The notes beneath the pieces are model-generated. The model was not told the origin of the DNA and made no database searches. It was given only the letters and a program-made list of their open reading frames with translations. The translations under genes and the position numbers were made by a program. Positions 38,633 to 47,699 of a DNA stretch of 64,000 nucleotides are shown here, piece after piece; positions within the stretch are counted from its first letter, which is position 1, and every line of letters begins with the position of its first letter. The stretch comes from Arthrobacter sp. S39 (GTDB lineage: Bacteria; Actinomycetota; Actinomycetes; Actinomycetales; Micrococcaceae): the NCBI RefSeq assembly GCF_004320525.1, contig NZ_SIHX01000001.1, positions 310,001-374,000 on the forward strand. The letters run 5' to 3'.

Positions 38633-39889
38633 ATGACTGTCTTCAGTGAACTCCGCATGCGGCCCGCCACCGCCGGGCGTGCGGGGTGGGACGCCTCCAC
38701 CACTGCACGGCTGGTGATGGCGGGAACCGTCATCTTCACGCTGCTGGTGGGCGCCAACCTGGCAACGCCCCTGTACCCGCTGCTGCAGGAAAACCTGGGC
38801 CTCTCGACGTTCGGGATCACCGTCGCGTTCGCAAGTTACGTCCTCGCCCTCGTATCCACGCTCATACTCGCGGGGCACTGGTCGGACCATATCGGCCGGC
38901 GGGCTGCCCTGATCCTTGCCGTGGTGGTGGGGCTCGCTGGCGGCTGGATTTTCGCCCAGGCGGAGGGGCTGGCGGCACTTTCCGCCGGACGCGCCCTGCA
39001 GGGCGTCGCCGTGGCCCTCGCCACCGGCGCGAGTGCGGCCGCCCTGCGTGAACTGCTGCCCTCCCGCCCCGAATGGGCCTCGCGCTTTACGCTCCTGGCC
39101 TCTGCCGGGGGTGTGGCGGCAGGCCCGGTCATTGGCGGCGTCCTGTCGATGCTGCCCGGGCCGACGACGGCGCCGTACTACGTGCACTCCGCGGTACTTG
39201 CCTGCCTGCTCGTGCCCCTCTACCTGCTCCAGGCGCGGCCTGCAATGATGCCCGCGGACCCTGCCAGGCCATTCAAGGCGCTGGCGCCGCGCCGGCCGTC
39301 CGTGTCCACCGAGGCGAGGGGTGCCTTTTGGCTCGCGGCCGCCGTCGGCTTCCTCAGCTTTTCCGTCTTTGGCTTCTGCCTGTCCCTGGCGCCGGGCTAT
39401 TTTGCCCAGATCGTGCACGCAGAGTCGCGCCCCGTCATCGGCGCCCTGGCGGGCATCACTCTGGGCGCATCTGCCCTGAGCCAGCTGCTCAGCGTACGTG
39501 GCCGCTATGCGGTGCCGGCAGGGCTGGCCGTCCTCGGCATTTCGGTGCTGCTGCTGGCTGCCTCCGCGGCGTGGAACAGTCCGCTGTTGCTGGTGCTGGC
39601 CAGCATCTGTGCCGGGCTGGGCCAGGGGGTGGCGTTCCGCACTGTCTTCAACGACGTCGCCGGAAAGGTGGAGCCGTCCCACCACGCCCGGATCATCAGC
39701 ACGGTGTACGTGATCACGTACCTTGGCAGCGCGGTGCCCGTCCTGGGACTGGGATGGGCGACGGCGGTGTTCGGGCTGCAGGCGTCCGTCGCCGGGTTTG
39801 TGGTGCTGTGCAGCGCGGCTGCCATGGTGCTCGCGGGAGTCACCATGCGTTCAGCGATGCAGCCGGGCGCCCGCCGCCAGCAGCAATAA
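38633..39889 (+). CDS. MFS transporter
   Basis: 418 residues from the ATG at 38633 (AAAGG upstream). About twelve hydrophobic segments. The loop 2-3 signature is clear: GHWSDHIGRRAALILAV at about 82-98, with LSAGRALQGVAVALATGA in helix 4. It belongs to the drug:H+ antiporter-type MFS group; the substrate is unknown. It is flanked by two Lrp/AsnC regulator genes, one divergent and one convergent seven bases away. Confidence 0.9.
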   Translation: MTVFSELRMRPATAGRAGWDASTTARLVMAGTVIFTLLVGANLATPLYPLLQENLGLSTFGITVAFASYVLALVSTLILAGHWSDHIGRRAALILAVVVGLAGGWIFAQAEGLAALSAGRALQGVAVALATGASAAALRELLPSRPEWASRFTLLASAGGVAAGPVIGGVLSMLPGPTTAPYYVHSAVLACLLVPLYLLQARPAMMPADPARPFKALAPRRPSVSTEARGAFWLAAAVGFLSFSVFGFCLSLAPGYFAQIVHAESRPVIGALAGITLGASALSQLLSVRGRYAVPAGLAVLGISVLLLAASAAWNSPLLLVLASICAGLGQGVAFRTVFNDVAGKVEPSHHARIISTVYVITYLGSAVPVLGLGWATAVFGLQASVAGFVVLCSAAAMVLAGVTMRSAMQPGARRQQQ

Positions 39890-39896
39890 GGCAGGC

Positions 39897-40397
39897 CTAT
39901 TCGGGCAGCGGCCCGTGGTTTCCCTGGATGTGGTCGAAGACCAGGGTTGTCTCCGTGTGGCCCACCACGGGGTCCGTCGCCAAATTGTCCAGCACCCAGT
40001 CGCGCAGGTCCTCTGTGCTGGCCACGGCGATGTGCAGGAGGTAGTCCACGGAGCCTGAGGTGTGGAACGTGGAGAGCACAGCCGGCAGGTGCGGAACCCG
40101 TGCGGTGAAGCGGTCGATCTGGTCCCTGTCATGGGCCCTGAGCCGGACGGCCACCAGAGCCTGGACAGAGCGTCCGATGGCGGACAGGCTGAGTTTGGCT
40201 TCAAAGCCCTGGACGATGCCGCGTTCGGAGAGTGCCCGGGTGCGCATCAGGGCCGTCGAGGGGGCGATGCCCACGAGTTCGGCCAGCTGCTTGTTCGAGA
40301 TCCGGGCGTCGTCCACCAGGGCTGCGAGCAGCCGCTCGTCGATGGCATCCAGGGGTTCGGTGTGCCCCGGCCGGACGTTCTTGGCGTTACTGCTCAT
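39897..40397 (-). CDS. Lrp/AsnC family transcriptional regulator
   Basis: 166 residues. HTH at about 17-72 (LDAIDERLLAALVDDARISNK, core LVGIAPSTALMRTRALSERG), ligand domain at about 85-160 with VRLRAHDRDQIDRF and SGSVDYLLHIAVASTEDLRD, the Lrp effector-binding pattern. It is only distantly similar to the Lrp protein at 37931-38482. It converges with the MFS gene and may be transcribed before the second MFS gene's region; target unknown. Confidence 0.92.
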   Translation of the reverse strand: MSSNAKNVRPGHTEPLDAIDERLLAALVDDARISNKQLAELVGIAPSTALMRTRALSERGIVQGFEAKLSLSAIGRSVQALVAVRLRAHDRDQIDRFTARVPHLPAVLSTFHTSGSVDYLLHIAVASTEDLRDWVLDNLATDPVVGHTETTLVFDHIQGNHGPLPE

Positions 40398-40521
40398 GGG
40401 ATCTCCTCAAAGTGTTCTGAGTTCATCCTAGACGCCAGATTCCGGCCGTTCACCCCCGTCCCGGTCCGTCTGTCCGAATATTCGCCAGGAGATCAGGCCA
40501 TGGGCAGCGGATAGTTCGCTC

Positions 40522-41808
40522 CTAGGCGGCGGCAGCTTCCGGCCGCCCGGCCTCCGGCGCGGTGGTTGCGCGGGTTTCGCGCCAGGGATGGGCGACGGCG
40601 ACAGTCACCGCCGTGAGGCAGGCCAGGACCATCACGGTCCCGGCCAGCGCCGGCCAGCCCCAGGACTGGAACACCAGTCCGCCGGCCCAGCCGATGACGC
40701 TGGAGCCCAGGTAGTAGGACAGGTTGTACAGCGAAGCCGCCTGTGCCCGGCCCGTGGAAGCGATGCTGCCCGTCCAGCCTGCGCCGATGCTGTGGGCGGC
40801 GAAGAACCCTCCAGTGAAGACGACGAGGCCCAGCAGGATGATGGCCAGCATCTCCGTCAGGGTCAGGGCCAGCCCGGCCACCATCAGGATGACCCCGGCC
40901 AGCAGGACGTTCCGACGCCCGAACCTCAGTGTCAGCGCCGCTGCCCAGCGTGAGGAGAACGTTCCGGACAGGTATGCGAGGAAGATCAGGCTGATCAGTG
41001 TGGCCGGCAGGGTGAAGGGCGCACCGGCCAGGCGGAAGCCGAGGTAGTTGTACACCGCCACAAAGCCGCCCATCAGCAGGAAGGCCTGGACATACAGAGC
41101 CAACAGCCTTCGGTTGCGGATATGCCCGGCGAGGGTCTTCCACGCACCCCGCAATCCCGCCGCTTTGGCTGGTGTGAATCCCCGGGCCTTGGGGACGAGC
41201 AGCAGGAAAAGTACCGCTGCGAGGGTGGCCAGCAGGGAAACGGCAAGTGCGGCCGCCCGCCAGCCCCACAATTCGCCGACGGGTCCGGCAACAAGCCGCC
41301 CGGCGAGGCCGCCCAGGGTGGTTCCCGCGACGTAGCTGCCGGCCGCCAGGGCAGCATGTGCCTTGTTTACTTCCTCGTTCAGGTACGCAATGGCGATCGC
41401 GGGGATCCCTCCCAGCGCCATGCCCTCGAGCAGCCGCAGTCCCAGGAGCATCCCGAAGCTGTCGGCCAGCGGCACCAGCAGGCCGAGGACCGTGGCCGCC
41501 GTGATCCCCATGGCCATGGCTTTGACCCGTCCGATCCTGTCCGCCAGGAAAGACCATGGGATGACGGTGACCGCCAGTCCGACGGTGGCCAGCGAAATGG
41601 TCAGGGCGGCTTCGGCGGCCGTAATCTGCAGGTCCGTTGCCATGATGGGCAACACCGCCTGGGTGGAATAGAGCTGGGCAAAGGTGGCGACGCCGGCAAA
41701 GGCCAGGCCGGCCAGCACCTTTCCGTACGCAGCAGACCCCTTCGGGTGGCCATCCCACGCTTTGGGATTCGACGCGTCATTGCCTGCCGTCCGCGGATAT
41801 GTGCCCAT
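40522..41808 (-). CDS. MFS transporter (YnfM-like)
   Basis: 428 residues, about twelve helices after a 28-residue hydrophilic start. FAQLYSTQAVLPIMATDL, the loop signature WSFLADRIGRVKAMAMG (about 85-101) and LRLLEGMALGGIPAIAIAYL fit the YnfM/arabinose-efflux-like group. The C-terminus is acidic/alanine-rich. It is divergent from a LysR-type gene. TAGGGT lies six bases before the ATG, with GGAG in the gap. Confidence 0.9.
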   Translation of the reverse strand: MGTYPRTAGNDASNPKAWDGHPKGSAAYGKVLAGLAFAGVATFAQLYSTQAVLPIMATDLQITAAEAALTISLATVGLAVTVIPWSFLADRIGRVKAMAMGITAATVLGLLVPLADSFGMLLGLRLLEGMALGGIPAIAIAYLNEEVNKAHAALAAGSYVAGTTLGGLAGRLVAGPVGELWGWRAAALAVSLLATLAAVLFLLLVPKARGFTPAKAAGLRGAWKTLAGHIRNRRLLALYVQAFLLMGGFVAVYNYLGFRLAGAPFTLPATLISLIFLAYLSGTFSSRWAAALTLRFGRRNVLLAGVILMVAGLALTLTEMLAIILLGLVVFTGGFFAAHSIGAGWTGSIASTGRAQAASLYNLSYYLGSSVIGWAGGLVFQSWGWPALAGTVMVLACLTAVTVAVAHPWRETRATTAPEAGRPEAAAA

Positions 41809-41814
41809 TTCTCC

Positions 41815-41820
41815 ACCCTA
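41815..41820 (-). promoter_or_regulatory. -10 box of the MFS gene (leaderless)
   Basis: TAGGGT on the minus strand followed by six bases and the ATG at 41808. Confidence 0.45.
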
Positions 41821-41856
41821 GACCCAAGGGAATATATGCTTCCAATGCATGTTTAG

Positions 41857-41868
41857 ATGAAATTTCAT
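41857..41868. promoter_or_regulatory. Palindromic operator candidate for the LysR regulator
   Basis: ATGAAATTTCAT, a perfect 12-base palindrome in an AT-rich block (about 41830-41885) that stands out from the GC-rich surroundings, midway between the divergent MFS and LysR genes. Confidence 0.5.
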
Positions 41869-41909
41869 ATCAAATATGGAACGATAAACGGACCTCGAAG
41901 GGCGGCTCC

Positions 41910-42896
41910 ATGGACGCTGACCATAAACAGCTCGCACAGTTGCTTCCGTTGCTGCCTTTGCTCGCGGAGCTGGGACGGACGCAGCACGTGACCGAAACGG
42001 CGGAGCTGCTGGGTGTGCCGCAGTCCACCGTGAGCCGTGCGCTCAGCCGCGCCAGCGCCGCCGTCGGAACCGAACTCCTGATCCGGGACGGCAGGGGAGT
42101 CCGGCTGACCTCCGCCGCCCGGACCCTGCTGCCGTTCATCGAGGCGGCTTTGTCTGAGTTCCAGGCCGGGCTGGACCTGGTCAGGCACGAATCGGATGTG
42201 GTCCGGGGAAGGATTTCCATCTCGTTCCAGCACACCTTCGGTGAGGCGACGTTGCCGCTGCTCATCAGCGCCTTCCGCAGCAGGCATCCGGAAGCCGGCT
42301 TCACGTTCAGCCAGGGTGCCCGGGACAGCTGCCTCGCGGAACTCGCATCCGGCGCGGCTGACCTTGCCCTCACAGCTCCGGTGGCACCGGCGGGCCGCAC
42401 AGTCTCGTCGGCTGCCCTTTACCGTGAACCGCTGCGGCTGGTGGTCCATCACGCCCATCCGCTGGCCTCCCGGCGCAGCGCCCGGATCCAGGAGATCAGG
42501 AGCGATCCCTTTGTGGCAATGGGGTCCGGTTACGGTCTGAGGTCCCTGACAGATGCACTATTCCGCGAAGCGGGTTTCCGGCCGCGCATCGCCTTTGAAA
42601 GCCAGGATTCGCATACAGTGCGGGGGCTGGTCTCGGCCGGGCTCGGCGTGAGCATCCTTCCGCCTGGCGGCAATGGCCCGGGGCGTGACGTCAGCCCGGA
42701 GACAGGCAACCTCGGCTGGGTTGAAGTCGCAATCGAGTCGGACCTGGCATCCCGTGAAATCGGGCTGGCATGGCGGGTTCGGAAGCCTGGCCCCGATGCG
42801 GAATCCGACGCAGTCCGGCTTTTCCGCGAGATGGTGCTCCAGGAAGGCCCCCAGTTGCTGGCAGGCCTGGTCAGGTCCCGGTCCGGCGGCGCGTGA
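41910..42896 (+). CDS. LysR-family transcriptional regulator
   Basis: 328 residues from the ATG at 41910 (GAAGGGCGG upstream). The winged HTH is at about 5-65: FLAELGRT-like core with VTETAELLGVPQSTVSRAL and LIRDGRGVRLTSAARTLLP. The effector domain (about 90-300) has GRISISFQHTFGEATLP and GLGVSILPPG. In this divergent arrangement the regulator typically activates the MFS gene when its ligand is present. Confidence 0.93.
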   Translation: MDADHKQLAQLLPLLPLLAELGRTQHVTETAELLGVPQSTVSRALSRASAAVGTELLIRDGRGVRLTSAARTLLPFIEAALSEFQAGLDLVRHESDVVRGRISISFQHTFGEATLPLLISAFRSRHPEAGFTFSQGARDSCLAELASGAADLALTAPVAPAGRTVSSAALYREPLRLVVHHAHPLASRRSARIQEIRSDPFVAMGSGYGLRSLTDALFREAGFRPRIAFESQDSHTVRGLVSAGLGVSILPPGGNGPGRDVSPETGNLGWVEVAIESDLASREIGLAWRVRKPGPDAESDAVRLFREMVLQEGPQLLAGLVRSRSGGA

Positions 42897-42937
42897 AATA
42901 TGGCGACGGCGGCACGGGCTTCCAGCGTCAGGCTCAG

Positions 42938-42943
42938 TAGGCT
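42938..42943 (+). promoter_or_regulatory. -10 box of the NAGK-like gene (leaderless)
   Basis: TAGGCT followed by seven bases and the GTG at 42951. Confidence 0.45.
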
Positions 42944-42950
42944 GGGTGAC

Positions 42951-43901
42951 GTGACTTACAGCGAAAACCCCAACACTGCACCTACCGAAGCACACGGCAC
43001 CGCGAGGCCTGGCCCGCTGTCGGGAGTCATCATCGGACTGGACATCGGGGGCACCAAGACCCGCGGCGTGCGCTTCGAGGACGGGAAGGCAGTCGCGGAT
43101 GAGTCAGCCGGCAGCTCCAACGTCCAGAACGTCAGCCGTGAAGACGCGGCCCTCAACCTGGCTGACCTGTTTGCACGGATCGGCGGGGGCCAGGTGTCCC
43201 AGGTCTATGCCGGCGCCGGCGGCATCGACACGGACGATGACGCCGCAGCGCTCGCGGCGCTGATCGAACCCCACGTTCCCGGAGCCAGGATCACAGTGGT
43301 CCATGACTCGCGCCTGCTCCTGGCGGCCGGACGCGCCAGTACCGGCGTTGCGGTGATTGCCGGAACGGGTTCCGCCGCGTGGGGCAGGAACGCCGACGGA
43401 GACGAGGCCCGGGCCGGCGGCTGGGGCTATCTCCTCGGTGATGAAGGCAGCGGCTACTGGCTGGGGCGCGAAGCGGTCCGCTACAGCCTGCGCCGGATGA
43501 ACCAGGGCCTGCCCGTCGACAGGCTGACGGCGGCGCTCCTTGCATCCTGCGGCGTGGATGACCCCAACCGGCTGATCTCCCTGTTCCATTCCCCTGACAC
43601 CGGCCGGCGCTTCTGGGCCCAGCAGGCCCGTCCCGTGGTGGAGACGGCCGCCGCCGGCCACCCCGCGAGCCTGGAGCTCTTGGACCGGGCCGGCAGCGAC
43701 CTTGCCGGCCTGGCCGCGCAGGCACTCGGAAAGCTCGGCATTGCTGGTCCCGTCATCCTGGGTGGCGGCCTCGGCATGAACGTGGTCCCGCTCCAGGATG
43801 CCTTCCGCAAGCACCTGGCCGCCGCAGGCATCACCGACGTGCGGGTACTGGACCAGGAACCGGTGTTTGGTGTCCTGCAGCTGGTCTCCGAGCAGGACTA
43901 A
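42951..43901 (+). CDS. BadF/BadG/BcrA/BcrD ATPase-type N-acetylglucosamine kinase
   Basis: 316 residues from the GTG at 42951, the start fixed by the -10 box. Phosphate-1 motif IIGLDIGGTKTRGV at about 24-37; phosphate-2 region VAVIAGTGSAAWGRN at about 128-142; then GGWGYLLGDEGSGYWLGREAV, the signature of the GlcNAc-kinase branch, and the adenosine motif VILGGGLGMN near 265. It probably phosphorylates N-acetylglucosamine or a related amino sugar from cell-wall recycling. Confidence 0.9.
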   Translation: MTYSENPNTAPTEAHGTARPGPLSGVIIGLDIGGTKTRGVRFEDGKAVADESAGSSNVQNVSREDAALNLADLFARIGGGQVSQVYAGAGGIDTDDDAAALAALIEPHVPGARITVVHDSRLLLAAGRASTGVAVIAGTGSAAWGRNADGDEARAGGWGYLLGDEGSGYWLGREAVRYSLRRMNQGLPVDRLTAALLASCGVDDPNRLISLFHSPDTGRRFWAQQARPVVETAAAGHPASLELLDRAGSDLAGLAAQALGKLGIAGPVILGGGLGMNVVPLQDAFRKHLAAAGITDVRVLDQEPVFGVLQLVSEQD

Positions 43902-43920
43902 AGCCTGGTGGACCGGCCGG

Positions 43921-44961
43921 TCAGGGGCGTGTGCTCCGTTTCCGCGGCGTCAGCCTGACGGTGGGCAGCAGGGGCGCCGGGATGCGGCCGGCTTCAGCGC
44001 CCGCCTCCGGGCCATGCCCTTCGACCAGTCCGTAACGGGAGCCCCGGGCTTCCGCGTCGGCTAAACCGTCCTGGGCCTGCCACGCCTCGCGGGCTTCCTC
44101 CACTTCCTCATGGGTGCGGGCCACGAAGTTCCACCACATCAGCAGTTCCTCCTGGAACGGTTCACCGCCGATGATCACGAAGCGTGTGTCCGGGAGGGCC
44201 TGCACAGCCAGCACTGAGCGGCCCACGCCCAGGTAGCCCAGGGGCCCCGGCGGAATCTCCTGCCCGTCCACCACCAGCCCGCCGTCGAGCACCAGGACGG
44301 CATGTTCGAAGTGTTGGTTGAGGGGCAGGACGACTGGACCCGCGCACGAGATGTCTGCACCGACAATGGGGGAGTACATGGTTGCCGGCGACGTTGCGCC
44401 GGCAAATTCCCCCACCATTACCGTGGCCGTGAAATTTTCACCCGTCACGGTGGGAAGTTCGCGGTGCTGCTCGAAGGCAGGCTCCCGGTGCCGCTGGCTG
44501 TCCGGGAGCGCCACCCAGAGCTGAAGGCCACGCTGCAGCGGCAGCTGCCCGCCGCCCTCAGAGGCTGGCAGCGGCGACGGAAGAACAGCGAACTCCGAGT
44601 GGGATACGCCCCGTCCCGCCGTCATGATGTTCAGCTCGCCGGGGCGGACCACGACGTCGCTGCCCACACTGTCCCGGTGCCGGATATTCCCGGCCAGCGG
44701 CCACGTCACGGTCTGCAGCCCGATGTGCGGGTGGGGGAGCACCGACATGGCGGTGCGGTCGGGGCCGAAGCTGTCCAGGAAGCACCAGGCCCCTATGGTC
44801 GGCAGTCCCCGCTGGGGCAGGGTGCGCCGGACATTCATGGCACGCACTCCGCCCAGCGGAACTTCCCGTTCCGGCCAGAGCTGCAGGCACGGGCCCGAGC
44901 TCTCCTCGGGGGCCGCCGGGGGACAAATTTCCTGCTCGGGAGTCACTTCGAGATTGGTCAC
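43921..44961 (-). CDS. Pirin family protein
   Basis: 346 residues from a GTG with TAGAGT six bases upstream. Two cupin domains: the N-terminal one (about 50-180) has PHPHIGLQTVTW and GRGVSHSEF with the metal-binding histidines; the second (about 200-300) has the Pirin_C features. Pirins are iron-binding and some are quercetinases or redox sensors; the role here is open. The gene converges with the kinase gene 19 bases away. Confidence 0.93.
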   Translation of the reverse strand: MTNLEVTPEQEICPPAAPEESSGPCLQLWPEREVPLGGVRAMNVRRTLPQRGLPTIGAWCFLDSFGPDRTAMSVLPHPHIGLQTVTWPLAGNIRHRDSVGSDVVVRPGELNIMTAGRGVSHSEFAVLPSPLPASEGGGQLPLQRGLQLWVALPDSQRHREPAFEQHRELPTVTGENFTATVMVGEFAGATSPATMYSPIVGADISCAGPVVLPLNQHFEHAVLVLDGGLVVDGQEIPPGPLGYLGVGRSVLAVQALPDTRFVIIGGEPFQEELLMWWNFVARTHEEVEEAREAWQAQDGLADAEARGSRYGLVEGHGPEAGAEAGRIPAPLLPTVRLTPRKRSTRP

Positions 44962-44967
44962 AGTCCA

Positions 44968-44973
44968 ACTCTA
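44968..44973 (-). promoter_or_regulatory. -10 box of the pirin gene (leaderless)
   Basis: TAGAGT on the minus strand, six bases before the GTG at 44961. Confidence 0.5.
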
Positions 44974-45151
44974 GGCGGCCCATCCGCGCAGTCGAGGTCT
45001 CCGAATGATTACAGTAGGGCTTCCTTCGCCCACTTTTGGTGCGCCACTGGTTAAGCTGGGGTCGGATGAGGGTTGCCGTGATTATCAGTATGCTTATTGA
45101 TCGGGTTGATCCACACTCCGATGCCGTCCAACAGAACAGGTAAGTCCCGCA

Positions 45152-46252
45152 ATGGACCAGGCCATGATTGAGTTCCACAGCGTCACCAAGCAGTATCAGG
45201 GCGGGCACCCGGCCGTGGACCAGCTGACCATGTCCATCGACAGGGGCGCGATCACTGTCTTCGTGGGCCCGTCCGGCTGCGGGAAAACCACGTCGCTGCG
45301 GATGATCAACCGCATGGTCGAGCCCACGTCCGGTGTCATCACCGTGGATGGCAAGGACGTCACGTCCGTTCCCGCGGCGGAGCTCCGGCGCTCCATGGGC
45401 TATGTGATGCAGTCTTCCGGGCTCATGCCGCACCGTTCAGTGCTGGACAATATCGCCACCGTTCCCCGCCTCAACGGCGTCTCCAAGGCTGAGGCGCGCA
45501 AACGCGCTGAAGAGCTGCTCGACGTCGTCGGCCTGGCGTCCACCCTCGGAAGGCGCTACCCCTCCCAGCTGTCCGGCGGGCAGCAGCAGCGCGTCGGCGT
45601 GGCCCGCGCGCTCGCAGCCGACCCGCCCGTGCTCCTGATGGACGAGCCGTTCAGTGCCGTGGATCCAGTGGTGCGGGACGAGCTCCAGCAGGAACTCCTG
45701 CGGCTGCAGAAGGACCTCGCCAAGACCATCGTTTTTGTTACCCACGATATTGACGAAGCCACGGTCCTGGGGGACAAGGTGGCGGTGTTTGCCGTGGGCG
45801 GCAAGCTGGCGCAGTACGCCACGCCGGAGGAGATCCTGCGCGCGCCGGCCAATGACTTCGTTGCGGCTTTCGTCGGCCGGGACCGGGGGTTCCGGCACCT
45901 GGGATTCACCGCGTCCGACGGCGTGACCATCCACCCGGTGCCCACGCTCGTCCGGGGAGACTCAGGCTTCGCCGGGGATCCCGACGCCGTGTCCGGCTGG
46001 CAGCTGGTGGTGGACGCCGGAATGCGTCCCCTGGGCTGGGCGAGCCCGGGAACGGACACCGAACTCATTCCCGGCGGTTCCCTGTTCCGCCCCGGAGAGA
46101 CCCTCCGCCGGGCCTTGGACGCGGCGCTCTCGTCGCCGTCGGGCCAAGGCGTGGCCGTTGACCGGGAGGGCCGCGTCCTGGGCACCATCAGGGCCCACGA
46201 AGTCCTTGCCGTCATTGAGGAAGCCCGCCAGGTCCGGCAGGCTGCACTCTGA
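45152..46252 (+). CDS. opuCA: Osmoprotectant ABC transporter ATP-binding protein
   Basis: 366 residues. ABC ATPase: Walker A GPSGCGKTT at about 38-46, signature LSGGQQQRVGVARAL near 142-156, Walker B VLLMDEPFSAVDP, and VTHDIDEA. The C-terminal region (about 245-365) contains a CBS-like unit ending VDREGRVLGTIRAHEVLAVI, as in OpuCA/ProV proteins that sense ionic strength. First gene of a four-gene operon, coupled to the next by TGATG. It powers glycine betaine, choline or carnitine uptake. Confidence 0.93.
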   Translation: MDQAMIEFHSVTKQYQGGHPAVDQLTMSIDRGAITVFVGPSGCGKTTSLRMINRMVEPTSGVITVDGKDVTSVPAAELRRSMGYVMQSSGLMPHRSVLDNIATVPRLNGVSKAEARKRAEELLDVVGLASTLGRRYPSQLSGGQQQRVGVARALAADPPVLLMDEPFSAVDPVVRDELQQELLRLQKDLAKTIVFVTHDIDEATVLGDKVAVFAVGGKLAQYATPEEILRAPANDFVAAFVGRDRGFRHLGFTASDGVTIHPVPTLVRGDSGFAGDPDAVSGWQLVVDAGMRPLGWASPGTDTELIPGGSLFRPGETLRRALDAALSSPSGQGVAVDREGRVLGTIRAHEVLAVIEEARQVRQAAL

Positions 46253-46956
46253 TGGACTGGTTCCTGGCAAACAGCGGCATGGTCCTGGAACGGGCCGGCC
46301 AGCACCTGGTGCTTGCACTCATCCCGATGGTCCTCGGGCTGGTCATTTCCATCCCGCTGGCCCAGCTCGCCCGGATGAATTCCACACTGCGGTCTGTCGT
46401 TGTGACCGCAAGTTCGCTGCTGTACACCATCCCGTCGCTGGCCTTGTTTATCATCCTGCCTCCCCTCCTCGGGACGCGGATCCTCGATCCGGTGAACGTC
46501 ATTGTTGCCCTCACCCTGTACGCGGTGGCCCTGCTGGTGCGGGCCGCACTCGATGCTTTTGACTCCGTGGACGAAAACCTGCGCCAGGCTGCGGTGGCCA
46601 TGGGCTACAAGCCGTGGCTGCGCTTCTTCCAGATCGACCTGCCGCTCTCCCTGCCCGTGATGTTCGCCGGGCTCCGGGTGGTCTCCGTCAGCAACATCTC
46701 CCTCGTCAGCGTTGCCGCGCTCCTCGGAGTGGGCAACCTGGGCATGCTGTTTACGGACGGCCTGCAGCGGACCTTCGTCACGGAAGTCGTGGTGGGCATT
46801 GTTGCCATCCTGGTGCTTGCCCTGCTGATGGACGCGGTGCTGGTGCTTCTGGAGCGGCTGCTGACGCCGTGGACGCGGGCGGCAAAATCGCCGGCGGCGG
46901 ATGCGGAGCGGATGGACGCGGCAGGCCTGCCCGGGATTGCAGGGGCGGCCGGATGA
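46252..46956 (+). CDS. opuCB: Osmoprotectant ABC transporter permease
   Basis: 234 residues, five to six helices. The binding-protein-dependent permease loop is AVAMGYKPWLRFFQIDLPLSLPVMFAGLR (EAA-type loop, core AAVAMGYKPWLRFFQIDLP at about 117-135). The start overlaps the opuCA stop by one base and its own stop overlaps the next start as ATGA. It forms half of the membrane channel with the second permease. Confidence 0.92.
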   Translation: MDWFLANSGMVLERAGQHLVLALIPMVLGLVISIPLAQLARMNSTLRSVVVTASSLLYTIPSLALFIILPPLLGTRILDPVNVIVALTLYAVALLVRAALDAFDSVDENLRQAAVAMGYKPWLRFFQIDLPLSLPVMFAGLRVVSVSNISLVSVAALLGVGNLGMLFTDGLQRTFVTEVVVGIVAILVLALLMDAVLVLLERLLTPWTRAAKSPAADAERMDAAGLPGIAGAAG

Positions 46957-47699
46957 GCAACATCTTCCTTGACACGTTCGCCTGGCTCACCGACCCCGCA
47001 CACTGGTCCGGAAGCTCCGGCATCGGCATGCGCTTGCTGGAGCATCTCCAATACAGCGGCCTGGTGCTCCTGATCGCGTCAGCCATCGCCGTCCCCGCGG
47101 GGCTGTACATCGGGCACACCGGCCGCGGCCGGGTGGTTGCCGTTGCCGTGGCCGGTGCCCTCCGTGCGCTGCCCACCCTGGGTTTGCTGGTCCTGTTCGC
47201 CTTGCTCGCGGGCAGCAGCCTGATGCCACCGGTGTGGGCCCTGGTGATCCTCACCGTTCCGCCGCTGCTCGCGGGAACCTATGCCGGAATCTCCAGCGTT
47301 GACCGGACGGTGGTGGATGCTGCCCGGGCCATGGGGATGACCGAACTGCAGATCCTGTTCCGGGTGGAAGTACCCAACGGTTTGCAGGTGATGTTCGGCG
47401 GCATCCGGACGGCCGTGCTCCAGGTCATCGCCACGGTGTCCGTTGTGGCGTACCTGCCGCTCGGCGGCCTCGGCCGGTATCTTTTTGACGGCCTGGTCCT
47501 GCAGGATTTCCCCCGGATGCTCGCCGGTTCGCTGCTCATCGCGGGCCTGGCCATCGCCGTCGACCTTATCCTCGCCGGGGTGCAGAGAATGCTTCTGTCG
47601 CCCGGCCTGTCCACCGATCCCCACGGCGGCCACAAGGCCACCGCCGATCTCACAGCTGCCGCGCCTGCGGCAGCCGCTGTTCAAGGAGGCACCCCATGA
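46953..47699 (+). CDS. opuCD: Osmoprotectant ABC transporter permease
   Basis: 248 residues from the ATG at 46953, in the ATGA overlap. Six helices; the EAA-type loop DAARAMGMTELQILFRVEVP at about 123-142 contacts the ATPase. It is the paralogue of the preceding permease, as expected for the OpuC arrangement ATPase-permease-permease-binding protein. The C-terminus has an Ala/Pro-rich tail of about 30 residues. Confidence 0.92.
   Translation: MSNIFLDTFAWLTDPAHWSGSSGIGMRLLEHLQYSGLVLLIASAIAVPAGLYIGHTGRGRVVAVAVAGALRALPTLGLLVLFALLAGSSLMPPVWALVILTVPPLLAGTYAGISSVDRTVVDAARAMGMTELQILFRVEVPNGLQVMFGGIRTAVLQVIATVSVVAYLPLGGLGRYLFDGLVLQDFPRMLAGSLLIAGLAIAVDLILAGVQRMLLSPGLSTDPHGGHKATADLTAAAPAAAAVQGGTP

Noticed and set aside
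40493..41758. Second minus-strand frame over the MFS gene
   Set aside because: Shadow of the MFS reading frame with no hydrophobic pattern.
43910..43921. GACCGGCCGGTC palindrome between the kinase and pirin genes
   Set aside because: It is too compact to form a hairpin with a loop and could be chance in GC-rich DNA.
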